Below, in pieces: positions 6,748 through 14,491 of a stretch of DNA of 20,538 nucleotides. The stretch lies in NCBI GenBank assembly GCA_002404215.1, contig DHJG01000196.1, forward strand, positions 16,170 through 36,707. The letters run 5' to 3'. How positions within the stretch are numbered: the first letter of the stretch is position 1; each line of letters starts with the position of its first letter. The position numbers and the translations under genes are program-made. Below the pieces are notes generated by a model. That model did no database searches. It saw nothing but the letters and a program-made list of their open reading frames with translations, and was not told the DNA's origin. The stretch comes from Desulfosporosinus sp. UBA4726 (GTDB lineage Bacteria > Bacillota > Desulfitobacteriia > Desulfitobacteriales > Desulfitobacteriaceae).

Positions 6748-7911
6748 GTGGCTCCGTGTGTACGTTTTTTACATTGCGCAGGATTTCGTTTTGACAGTCC
6801 CGCTTGGGAGGGACTAGAGGGCTGGACGGCACAACGTAATCAAGATTTGTGGCAGACGTTTGAAAGTATCCTCTCGCTTTGCCGGTCGGAGAAGGTAGAT
6901 TTTCTTTTCTTGGCGGGAGATTTATTTGAGCAGGAGTATGTGCGTAAGGAGACCGTCGAACGGGTGGCTAGATCTTTAGCTAAGTTGGATAGAACGAAAA
7001 TTTTCATAGCTCCGGGTGAAAGGGATCCGCTGGTTAGTACTTCTGCTTACCGCCTATCCGTTTGGCCCAGCAATGTGCATATATTCTTAGGAGGTCTCAG
7101 TAGTGTTAAAATTCCCGACCAGAATGCCACAGTTCATGGAGCTGGCTGGACAGCCTATCGTCAAGAGGGGAGTTTGCTCGACGGTTTTCAGGCGACGAGG
7201 GATGGAAGCCTCCAGTTTATGCTTCTCCACGCTGAAGTGGACTCAGTTAAGAATAGTGAGGGGTATATCCCCATTCTTTCAGAACAGATTGAAGCGAGTG
7301 GTTTGGACTACTTAGCCTTGGGTCATAAGGAGCTTTGGAGTGGGATTCAGAAAGCAGGGGAAACATACTGGGCTGATTGTGGCTCCCCTGAAGCTAGAAG
7401 TTTTCGTGAGAGTGGGCCCCGTGGTGTACTTTTGGGGGAGATTGACAAAGAATCAGCCCAGTTTGAATTCAGGGAATTTGAACAACGACGTTATTTTGAA
7501 AAGACGCTCTGCCTCCAATCTGACATGGAAGGTTTAGTTGCCAAACTATTGTCAGAAACGTGTAGCCAAGAACGGCAAAAGGATTTATTTCGGATTTTGT
7601 TGTCAGGACCTTTTCCAGAAGTTAAAGCGATAGCCCAAACCTTGCAGAAGCTTTTAACGGAAACATTTCGCTTCGTCGAAGTTATACCCCTAGAAGGGCG
7701 ACAAACTCAATTTACGCCAGATGTCGTTGCAACATCGGTAGTGATGGCTAAAAACGGGGATGAATATCCTACTCTGGCCCAAGTATTCGTCGATAAAATA
7801 CAGGAACGCCTTCGTGTCGCTGAAGGCACTGATAACTATGAACACTGGGTGCTAGTACAGAAAATCGGGCTGGCAGCACTAGGGCAGGGACGGAAAGACG
7901 ATGAAGATTGA
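6748..7911 (+). CDS. YhaO/Mre11-like phosphoesterase with degenerate active site
   Basis: A 387-residue protein whose fold is recognisable as the YhaO/SbcD (Mre11-type) calcineurin-like phosphoesterase family. The family order is kept: FLHCAGFRFDSP (7-18), FLFLAGDLFE (52-61), IAPGERD (87-93), LLHAE (159-163), YLALGHKE (188-195) and CGSPEARSFRESGPRG (211-226, the family's usual Gly-Ser-rich closing motif). However, ligands are missing: the D-x-H of motif I is G12 and R14, GNHD is GERD (N to E, H to R), and GHxH is GHKE. D58, H161 and H193 remain. Two-metal nuclease activity is therefore unlikely. The start is a GTG after GAGGTGATTA. The gene overlaps the next by 11 bases, so the two are translationally coupled partners. 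Confidence 0.85.
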   Translation: MAPCVRFLHCAGFRFDSPAWEGLEGWTAQRNQDLWQTFESILSLCRSEKVDFLFLAGDLFEQEYVRKETVERVARSLAKLDRTKIFIAPGERDPLVSTSAYRLSVWPSNVHIFLGGLSSVKIPDQNATVHGAGWTAYRQEGSLLDGFQATRDGSLQFMLLHAEVDSVKNSEGYIPILSEQIEASGLDYLALGHKELWSGIQKAGETYWADCGSPEARSFRESGPRGVLLGEIDKESAQFEFREFEQRRYFEKTLCLQSDMEGLVAKLLSETCSQERQKDLFRILLSGPFPEVKAIAQTLQKLLTETFRFVEVIPLEGRQTQFTPDVVATSVVMAKNGDEYPTLAQVFVDKIQERLRVAEGTDNYEHWVLVQKIGLAALGQGRKDDED

Positions 7912-10330
7912 ACGAATCAGAAGTGTTAATACAGGGCTGGGAGAGGTCGACTGGACTTTTCTAGCGGGTCCAATTTTAATTTTTTCTGAGGATAGAAGCC
8001 GGTACAGGATGCTTGGTGACTTACTAATAAAACTATTTTATGAAATTAAGACTCCTTTGCCTTCTCAGGATCAAGGCACCAAGGGTTTAGTAGAGGTATG
8101 GATGGCCGAGTCAAGTGCCGGTTTCCATATACGTCGAGAATTCATTCAGCAGGGCGATGACCTAGAGCGATTCTCTTCCCTGGAAATAGAGGATGAAACC
8201 GGGGCGCAAGTATTCTTGCCGGATACGATGACACTGGGGGAATTTTTATTTCGGGTTAAACTTCAGGCTTTTCGGCAGGGTGCTATAGTGGAGTGGCCGG
8301 AAAGTAATGAGTGTGATACTTTTCCACGACTTGTTCGCAATCTTCGGGAAGGAGGGGATGAGGAATTCTCGCTGACTAAAGTGCGGGCATCTCTGGTAGG
8401 TGCACAAAAGAGAGTGAAAGAACAAACGGAAAGTATGATGCTGGTTAAGGCAGAGTATGATGCCCTGCGGGCCGAATGGGAGACAGCGTATCGTCAGCAA
8501 GAAGAAAGTCGGTTGCGTGTGATTGAGATCAGGAATCTGCGAGAAAAGGAGGCCATTTTAGCAGAGCGGATCATAACGGACGAAAAAATACAGGTGCGTC
8601 TAGCCTTGCTTCGTCAAAATCTGGATTATCGTGAATTGCGCCAACTCCAAGTTGAACTGGCTCGGTTGGAAGGACGTTCCAGGGAATCAGAGTCAAATTT
8701 AACAGCGCTTACCAGAGAGTCACAGGTGGATTGGGCTGTGATTGAAAGCCTACATGAAGAATGTATAGAGTGGGCATTTCTACAAGAACAAGTTAGACAA
8801 TTAAGCTTAAAAGCCCAGATGAGGGCAGAAACCATCAAAGAACTGGAAAATCTTCTCCAAACTTCCGGATACCAAGGATTGGCGGCAGACTATGTCCAGA
8901 ATCTACGCCGAAAGGAAGAGGAAAGGGATGCGGCTCAGAAAGAACTCGACAGTTTAACGAACTCGAAAAATGAATTAGAAGAAAAACAAAAATTATTCTC
9001 GAATGAAGTAGCAATACTCCAGGAATACGCTGTTATGGCGGGAGTAACGGATGCCGCCGAAATCAAGGTCGCACAAAGAGAAAGGCGTTTGGCACAGTGG
9101 CAAAATTCCAAAATAGGTAGCTTTTTTGACCGAATATTGCAGAGCTGGTTTGCGGGAACAGGTATCGGAGAAAGGCTATCAATTCAACTTATTAAATACT
9201 ACCACAGTCTTCATGTCTCTAATTATAAGGAGTTTACGATTCAACTTAAAAAATATCGTAATCAGCGTCGAAATGTAAAAAAAATACAAATAGATCTAGA
9301 CCAACTGCAAGAGAAAGTGAGTCGAGAGGAAAACATACGCAGGATTCTGCATTCCCGCGATAAAACTTTAAAACAAGCTTTTGCTAGGGCTAAAGCAGAA
9401 GATTTTACAACATGGCTAAACGGATGGGAAGATTACTGGCGAAAAAAAAGTCAATTGTCCGTGGGACTTGACGAGCAGCAGCTTGAGCTGGCAAAGCTCG
9501 AGATAGAAGAAAAAAAGATGGCAACCTCTGCGGCACAACTGCGAGAAAAGTTAGAAAATTGGGGGACATTGGCAACAGATAGGGATGAAGTCCTAGCTGC
9601 AGTTTTGAAGGTTGCTAGTCAACTGCGGGTAAAAGATGAGGCGGAGAGGGAACTCGCCGAGTTTTCAAAAAGGTACCATGACTTACTTGGAGATCGGAAT
9701 ATTGAGAATCTCGCCAAGGTTTTAGAACCCTTAGCTGATTTGGAACGCGAGATTCATCTTTCTAAGGAAGATGGGTTGGTGGAACTGATGGCAAGGCAAC
9801 AAGAACGGGTAGAAACCCGTGGGCAACTGGCTGCTGCAGAACAGCGACTCCAGAGAAGTTCGAAATTCCCTGCGTTGTCAGTCCTAGAGAAAAAAATAGA
9901 GACAGCTAAACAGCAGTGGATGGCCTACGAAGACTTACAGAGTGCTTTGGATGACGCTTTAGACTTGTTGGAAACGTCTTCGCAGGAGTGGCAAATCCAG
10001 TACGGAAAAGTACTCAACGAAGAAAAACAGTGGATTTTTAGTCAGATTTCCTCTTCACAGGGCAAGAGAATGATCGAAAAAGATGGGGTAGAAGCAAAGA
10101 GGAATTATTTTGCTTATCGTATGGCTATCACTCAGTTAGCTCTTCACGATAACACGGAGTTACCTTTGATCTGGTCAGTAGGAGAAATGAACGAAGGACA
10201 AAGTTTCCGGGAAGAAGTTACCGGCTATCTCCGCAAACTTTCACTTTCCAGGCAGGTAGTGCTTAGCACCTCAGATCCTAAACTGTTTCAAGAACTGGCA
10301 GCCACCGAGTGGCAAAGGATCGTGATTTGA
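7901..10330 (+). CDS. YhaN/Rad50-like coiled-coil protein lacking Walker motifs
   Basis: An 809-residue partner of the preceding gene, in the position of YhaN (SbcC/Rad50-like ATPase). The N-terminus MKIERIRSVNTGLGEVDWTF matches the family's opening strands. At the point where GPNEAGKST (Walker A) belongs, the sequence is SEDRSRYRM (29-37). At the C-terminus the expected LPLILDD (Walker B) reads LPLIWSV (754-760), the D-loop Asp is gone, and no LSGG-type signature is seen before YFAYRMAITQLAL (736-748). The tail QVVLSTSDPKLF still matches the family. Between lie several hundred residues of charged heptad-like coiled coil (about 175-730), with no CxxC zinc hook. ATP binding is therefore unlikely. 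Family members are commonly above 900 residues, so this one is short. It is intact, without frameshift. Confidence 0.82.
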   Translation: MKIERIRSVNTGLGEVDWTFLAGPILIFSEDRSRYRMLGDLLIKLFYEIKTPLPSQDQGTKGLVEVWMAESSAGFHIRREFIQQGDDLERFSSLEIEDETGAQVFLPDTMTLGEFLFRVKLQAFRQGAIVEWPESNECDTFPRLVRNLREGGDEEFSLTKVRASLVGAQKRVKEQTESMMLVKAEYDALRAEWETAYRQQEESRLRVIEIRNLREKEAILAERIITDEKIQVRLALLRQNLDYRELRQLQVELARLEGRSRESESNLTALTRESQVDWAVIESLHEECIEWAFLQEQVRQLSLKAQMRAETIKELENLLQTSGYQGLAADYVQNLRRKEEERDAAQKELDSLTNSKNELEEKQKLFSNEVAILQEYAVMAGVTDAAEIKVAQRERRLAQWQNSKIGSFFDRILQSWFAGTGIGERLSIQLIKYYHSLHVSNYKEFTIQLKKYRNQRRNVKKIQIDLDQLQEKVSREENIRRILHSRDKTLKQAFARAKAEDFTTWLNGWEDYWRKKSQLSVGLDEQQLELAKLEIEEKKMATSAAQLREKLENWGTLATDRDEVLAAVLKVASQLRVKDEAERELAEFSKRYHDLLGDRNIENLAKVLEPLADLEREIHLSKEDGLVELMARQQERVETRGQLAAAEQRLQRSSKFPALSVLEKKIETAKQQWMAYEDLQSALDDALDLLETSSQEWQIQYGKVLNEEKQWIFSQISSSQGKRMIEKDGVEAKRNYFAYRMAITQLALHDNTELPLIWSVGEMNEGQSFREEVTGYLRKLSLSRQVVLSTSDPKLFQELAATEWQRIVI

Positions 10331-10495
10331 AATATATAAAAAGTTGTATCTTTAAAGGTAGTCTAACTGCTTGTTCCCGTCATATATTAATTAAGAGGGG
10401 GTAAACAAGGCACAATTGCAACCTGCAAAGAAATAATTCCATATTCTAGGTAGAAAATTTTTCCCTTTTGTCCAGGAGATAAGGCGGAGGGAGGG

Positions 10496-10798
10496 GTGAA
10501 AGTGGATGATATATATTCGGCGATAAGGGCTAGGGGACCTATTGCCTTTGGAGAACATCTAGAGGGCGAGGTAATCGCGAGTTGCGATGGCAGAGTGGCA
10601 TGGGCTTCTAAAGACATTTATGAGGCTTATTACGCTTCTAAAGCGGACACAAAAGCTTTTGAACGACTGACGAGTACGATTAAGCTCTATAAACGAACTG
10701 CCCCAGGAAAATGGACGGAATTACGAGAGTATTTACTCACCTTAACACCGATGCAACTCGCTGTTTTAGTGAACGAATTAAAAGAATTTAGAGCCTAA
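10496..10798 (+). CDS. 100-aa hypothetical protein
   Basis: An intact frame of 100 codons starting at GTG 10496. GTG 10502 is an equally good alternative because the purine-rich GGAGGGAGG sequence can serve either. The product is soluble and mixed in charge, with a predicted helical C-terminus (MQLAVLVNELKEFRA) and a tyrosine-rich centre (DIYEAYYASK). I recognise no domain. It lies 165 bases after the YhaN-like gene in the same direction. That gap shows no terminator, so read-through from the pair is possible but not shown. Its stop codon forms the loop of an intrinsic terminator. Confidence 0.7.
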   Translation: MKVDDIYSAIRARGPIAFGEHLEGEVIASCDGRVAWASKDIYEAYYASKADTKAFERLTSTIKLYKRTAPGKWTELREYLLTLTPMQLAVLVNELKEFRA

Positions 10799-10814
10799 TA
10801 AGGCTCTTTTTTTT
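10790..10814 (+). terminator. Intrinsic terminator overlapping the stop codon
   Basis: AGAGCC (10790-10795) and GGCTCT (10802-10807) form the stem, TAATAA is the loop and contains the stop codon, and eight T residues follow. This is a textbook Rho-independent terminator on the plus strand. Confidence 0.9.
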
Positions 10815-10825
10815 GATTAGTCTGA

Positions 10826-10909
10826 TCAGTCACACCCACCTCTACCGCAGTCACGGCCTCCGGAATCGCCAGGACTTGAATCTCCAGAAGAGCAATAAGA
10901 ATTATCCAT
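10826..10909 (-). CDS. Possible 27-aa Cys/Gly/Asp-rich microprotein
   Basis: A minus-strand frame from ATG (complement of 10907-10909) to TGA (10826-10828) encodes 27 residues: MDNSYCSSGD, a Gly/Ser/Asp/Pro middle and a DCGRGGCD end with three Cys in all. The composition is unlike random translation of AT-rich DNA, and the region is locally more GC-rich than the rest of the gap. No good ribosome-binding site is visible and an in-frame stop lies two codons before the ATG, so expression is uncertain. It could be a metal- or disulfide-type peptide, a relic of a gene's end, or chance. Confidence 0.25.
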   Translation of the reverse strand: MDNSYCSSGDSSPGDSGGRDCGRGGCD

Positions 10910-11147
10910 GCCAATTCATTCATTCTTTTGGGTTCAACCGTATAATTTTATATGCTACTTCGGCAAAGATATGGAGAAAACCTGTTATAGCCTTTAAAAA
11001 ATAAGGTTATTGTTTAGTGGAAAGACAAGTTTGCTAAATTAACTGATTAATTAAGCAAATAAAGCAGGTAAACATTAGGAATGTGTAGAAATAACTTAAG
11101 GTTAAAGAGTTTGTCATTAATAAAGTGGGAGGGTCAAAGCGGATAAT
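10910..11147. other. Gene-free region upstream of the EamA transporter
   Basis: No supported gene. It contains an imperfect hairpin (11030-11059: 13-bp arms, one mismatch, loop CTGA) about 90 bases before the transporter, and shares a 16-base motif with the queC promoter region. Confidence 0.4.
11030..11059. repeat. Imperfect 13-bp inverted repeat upstream of the transporter
   Basis: TTTGCTAAATTAA (11030-11042) and TTAATTAAGCAAA (11047-11059) are reverse complements except for one base. The position, about 90 bases before the start codon, suits an operator or a leader hairpin. The same core occurs once more in the window, at 18593-18605. Confidence 0.45.
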
Positions 11148-12029
11148 ATGATTGACACAGATGTTGCAGACCATTCGAGAGAAAGAACTAAGGCCTTACT
11201 TCTATTAGCAGTTACAGCGACTCTCTGGAGTCTCGGGGGATTACTTATAAAATCGGTCAATGCAAATCCTCTGGCTATTGCGGGTACACGAAGTGCTATT
11301 GCGGCTGTTATGTTAATATTGGTGCTGAGAAAGCCCAAATTTACCTGGTCCTATGCTCAAGTTGGAGCCGCCCTGGCCTATGCGGCTACCACAATCTTGT
11401 TTGTTACTGCGACTAAAACAACGACTGCTGCAAACGCTATTTTTCTTCAATCTACGGCACCAATCTATGTAGCCTTATTAAGTGCATGGTTGTTAAAGGA
11501 AAGGATAAAATTACTGGACTGGATAACGGTTTTCATCGTTATGGGCGGTATGGTCTTGTTCTTCCTTGACAATTTAAGTACAACAGGCATCTTAGGGAAT
11601 GTGATTGCTGCGACGAGCGGAGTAAGCTTCGCATTTTTTGCTATTTTCATGCGGATGCAAAAGAATGGTTCTCCGTTAGAATCGATCTTCCTTGGAAATC
11701 TTATCACGGCTGCAATTGGCCTTCCCTTCTTGTCTCGTTCAATACCTGATACATCTGGATGGATATGTTTGGTGATACTGGGGGTAGTTCAGTTAGGGTT
11801 ACCCTACATTTTATATTCGAAGGCCATAAAACACGTAACGGCATTGGAAGCAATCCTTATTCCCGTTATCGAACCTCTTCTGAATCCGGTCTGGGTATTT
11901 TTGATATTGGGCGAATCCCCTGGGCCTTTGGCCTTTATTGGTGGTCTCATTGTGCTTGCAGCAATCACTGGAAGGTGTGTTCTGGCCGTACTGCCGTTCA
12001 GAGCTGTAATCTTGAATAAAAATGCCTAG
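11148..12029 (+). CDS. EamA/DMT family transporter
   Basis: A 293-residue integral membrane protein with about ten hydrophobic helices arranged as two EamA repeats. The first repeat covers about residues 17-140 and includes GTRSAIAAVML and ATKTTTAANAIFLQSTAPIYVALLSAWLLKERI, a hallmark of the drug/metabolite transporter superfamily. The second covers about 150-285 and ends with LEAILIPVIEPLLNPVWVFLILGE and LAFIGGLIVLAAI. Members export or import small metabolites such as amino acids; the substrate cannot be read from sequence. The ATG at 11148 has a GGGAGG about 15 bases upstream, farther than ideal, but no better start is present. It is followed by a separate promoter, so it is probably not part of the ilv operon. 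Confidence 0.88.
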   Translation: MIDTDVADHSRERTKALLLLAVTATLWSLGGLLIKSVNANPLAIAGTRSAIAAVMLILVLRKPKFTWSYAQVGAALAYAATTILFVTATKTTTAANAIFLQSTAPIYVALLSAWLLKERIKLLDWITVFIVMGGMVLFFLDNLSTTGILGNVIAATSGVSFAFFAIFMRMQKNGSPLESIFLGNLITAAIGLPFLSRSIPDTSGWICLVILGVVQLGLPYILYSKAIKHVTALEAILIPVIEPLLNPVWVFLILGESPGPLAFIGGLIVLAAITGRCVLAVLPFRAVILNKNA

Positions 12030-12093
12030 TGGTTAGGTGCTTTATAAATTCAATGAGAAAAGTAGGGAGTAATTCGTTATTAGAGTAATGATA

Positions 12094-12123
12094 TTGACGC
12101 ATCAGGATCCCTGCCAATATAAT
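12094..12123 (+). promoter_or_regulatory. Promoter of ilvBH
   Basis: TTGACG (12094-12099) and a perfect TATAAT (12118-12123), 18 bases apart, lie 82 bases before the ilvB start. The leader after it is short and has no T-box specifier hairpin, no AGGGTGGAACCGCG-type T-box sequence and no terminator, so attenuation is not evident. Confidence 0.75.
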
Positions 12124-12205
12124 AGAGCAAACCCCCATGCCTTCTGGGCACAAACTATTGTGAAGTATTTGTTTTCTTACCAAGAGAAAAAGGAGGGGAA
12201 CCCAT

Positions 12206-13906
12206 TTGAAACTGACAGGAGCAGAGGCAATCATAGAATCTCTGAAAAATGAAAAAGTAGACGTGGTTTTTGGCTATCCAGGTGGGGCAGTGTTAACACT
12301 TTATGATGCTTTGTACCAAGCAGACTTTAGACATATTCTTACTAAGCATGAACAGGGAGCGGTTCATGCAGCCGACGGTTATGCCAGGGCGACAGGAAAG
12401 GTTGGAGTTGTCATTGCTACTTCCGGCCCAGGAGCAACCAATCTGGTAACTGGAATTGCCACAGCCTACATGGATTCTATTCCTTTAGTTGCTATCACCG
12501 GTCAAGTTGCCGTTCCACTGATCGGTAGGGATTCCTTTCAGGAGGCAGATATTCGAGGTATCACGACCCCTATTACTAAACATAATTATTTGGTGAAGAA
12601 AGTTGAGGATTTGCCGAGGGTCCTTAAGGAAGCCTTTTATATTGCCCGTACAGGTCGGCCTGGACCAGTGGTTGTCGATGTAGCAAAAGATGTCTTTGCC
12701 GCTTCTTTAGATTATCAATACCCGCAAGAGGTTAAGTTGCGTGGTTATCGTCCATTGTTTGCAGGAAATTCAGATACAATCGATAAGGTCTTTCAGGAAT
12801 TGAAATTAGCCCAAAAACCTCTTATCTTTATAGGGGGAGGTGTCAATCTATCCGATTCTTCTGAGGTTTTAAAGGATTTAATTGCCCAGACTGGATTTCC
12901 AGTAATTTCGACCTTGATGGGTTTAGGAAGTCTTCCGTTTGATCATCCCCAGTTCCTAGGTATGGTTGGAATGCATGGGACGTATGCGGCTAATATGGCC
13001 ACGACGGAATGTGATTTGATGTTAGGAATCGGAGTTCGTTTTGATGATAGAGTCACTGGACTGCTTAGTGAGTTTGCTTCGAAAGCTAAGATTATCCACT
13101 TTGACATTGATCCTGCTGAAATCAACAAAAATGTGTTGGCCCATCTACGCGTTGTCGGAGACCTGAACTGGTCCTTACCTGCCCTATTACAGCAGGTTGA
13201 GGTTGTTTCCAGTGAGTTAAAAGAACAGGTTCAACCTTGGATAGAGAAGGTTCTTGACTGGCAACGGGAAAATCCATTAACGTACGAGCATGATACAGAA
13301 CTGGTAATGCCACAAGCTGTTATTGAGAAGGTCAGTGAGTTGACACAGGGAGATGCTGTGATTGTTACTGATGTAGGACAACACCAGATGTGGGTAGCCC
13401 AATACTACGGCTTTAGAAATCCTCGCTCGTTTCTCACATCAGGCGGGCTTGGGACGATGGGGTATGGTCTTCCCGCTGCACTTGGAGCGCAATGTGGGTT
13501 ACCTGAAAGACCAGTTATCCTATTTGTCGGTGATGGTGGAATCATGATGAATTGCCAGGAACTAGCGACTGCAGCTAATTATAATTTTCCGGTTAAAGTA
13601 CTGATCTTTAATAATCAGTCTTTAGGTATGGTTGCTCAGTGGCAAAGGATGTTTTACGGTGGGCGCTATTCTCACACAAGCCTCAAAGGACAGCATACTG
13701 ATTTTGTAAAATTGGCCGAAGCCATGGGTGTGACTGGCTTAAGGGTGACGAAACCGGAGGAATTGGGCATTGTCCTTGCAGAAGCGTTAGCTACACCTGG
13801 TCCTGTGGTTGTAGATATACGGACCCCAGAAACAGTGGACCTCTTGCCTATGGTTCCGACAGGTGCACGTTTGGATCAGATGATTATGGGAGGTACAGAG
13901 GGATGA
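12206..13906 (+). CDS. ilvB: Acetolactate synthase, large (catalytic) subunit
   Basis: A 566-residue thiamine-diphosphate enzyme that condenses two pyruvates to 2-acetolactate (or pyruvate with 2-oxobutyrate to 2-aceto-2-hydroxybutyrate), the first committed step of valine, leucine and isoleucine synthesis. The N-terminal pyrimidine-binding domain holds the catalytic Glu in KHEQGAVHAADGYARATGK (E49). SGPGATNLVTG follows, then the FAD-contacting middle domain. The C-terminal domain has the ThDP/Mg motif GDGG (442-445) running to NN (469-470), and QWQRMFY near 478-484. Length is typical. The start is TTG with a strong AAGGAGGGG site. Its last four bases overlap ilvH (ATGA), giving the usual coupled expression of both subunits. 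Confidence 0.96.
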   Translation: MKLTGAEAIIESLKNEKVDVVFGYPGGAVLTLYDALYQADFRHILTKHEQGAVHAADGYARATGKVGVVIATSGPGATNLVTGIATAYMDSIPLVAITGQVAVPLIGRDSFQEADIRGITTPITKHNYLVKKVEDLPRVLKEAFYIARTGRPGPVVVDVAKDVFAASLDYQYPQEVKLRGYRPLFAGNSDTIDKVFQELKLAQKPLIFIGGGVNLSDSSEVLKDLIAQTGFPVISTLMGLGSLPFDHPQFLGMVGMHGTYAANMATTECDLMLGIGVRFDDRVTGLLSEFASKAKIIHFDIDPAEINKNVLAHLRVVGDLNWSLPALLQQVEVVSSELKEQVQPWIEKVLDWQRENPLTYEHDTELVMPQAVIEKVSELTQGDAVIVTDVGQHQMWVAQYYGFRNPRSFLTSGGLGTMGYGLPAALGAQCGLPERPVILFVGDGGIMMNCQELATAANYNFPVKVLIFNNQSLGMVAQWQRMFYGGRYSHTSLKGQHTDFVKLAEAMGVTGLRVTKPEELGIVLAEALATPGPVVVDIRTPETVDLLPMVPTGARLDQMIMGGTEG

Positions 13907-14400
13907 AGCATACACTTGCCGTTTTAGTTGAGAATAGACCGGGAGTCTTAACCCATATTTCCGGACTCATTAGTCGCCGGGCCTTCAATATCGAGAGTAT
14001 TGCCGCTGGATATACGGAGGAACCTGAGACGACTAGGATAACGATTGTGGTCGAGGGCAATGAGATTGAGCAGGAACAGGTAGTTAACCAGTTGTCAAAA
14101 TTAGTAGATGTTATAAAGATCAGTGATCTTACAGCTGTCGATTCTATTCAGCGTGAATTAGTTTTGATTAAGGTTAAAGCAAGCATGGAGACGCGTTCAG
14201 ATATCCTCAATATTGTCGATATTTTTCGGGCAAGAATAGTCGATGTTAACCGGGAGACGATGGTAATAGAACTTTCCGGTGATGAAACAAAGATTGATGC
14301 CCTATGCCAAGTATTAGAAGATGATCATGGCATTATTGAAATTGTCCGAACGGGTAAGATCGCGCTTGCGCGTGGACCTATCCCTGCTAAAGATCAGTAA
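13903..14400 (+). CDS. ilvH: Acetolactate synthase, small (regulatory) subunit
   Basis: A 165-residue regulatory subunit that activates IlvB and confers feedback inhibition by branched-chain amino acids, normally valine. The ACT domain is plain at about residues 3-75 (TLAVLVENRPGVLTHISGLI, then NIESIAAGYTEEPETTRITI). The C-terminal domain (about 82-160) contains LVLIKVKA and the family's VIELSG-D stretch. Length matches IlvH/IlvN proteins of this size class. It starts on an ATG overlapping the ilvB stop codon by four bases and is followed by a strong bidirectional terminator. Confidence 0.95.
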   Translation: MKHTLAVLVENRPGVLTHISGLISRRAFNIESIAAGYTEEPETTRITIVVEGNEIEQEQVVNQLSKLVDVIKISDLTAVDSIQRELVLIKVKASMETRSDILNIVDIFRARIVDVNRETMVIELSGDETKIDALCQVLEDDHGIIEIVRTGKIALARGPIPAKDQ

Positions 14401-14434
14401 GCTCAGTGACGGTCATCACCAGGGTCAAGGTCAT

Positions 14435-14475
14435 AAAAAGACGAGTGTCGATTTAAAATCGACACTCGTCTTTTT
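14435..14475. terminator. Bidirectional intrinsic terminator between ilvH and the AOR gene
   Basis: A long near-perfect hairpin (arms 14435-14452 and 14458-14475) with A-run on the left and T-run on the right, giving a U-tract on both strands. It separates the convergent ilvBH and ferredoxin/AOR operons. Confidence 0.92.
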
Positions 14476-14491
14476 TATAATTTTTAGGGAA

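Noticed and set aside
10813..11004. Plus-strand frame downstream of the 100-aa gene
   Set aside because: It begins directly in a terminator's T-run, has no ribosome-binding site, and its translation shows no protein-like pattern.
11759..12019. 86-codon plus-strand frame inside the transporter gene
   Set aside because: It overlaps the transporter's well-supported second EamA repeat in another frame and has no family features.
12030..12205. T-box upstream of ilvB
   Set aside because: No T-box sequence, specifier hairpin or antiterminator/terminator pair was found.
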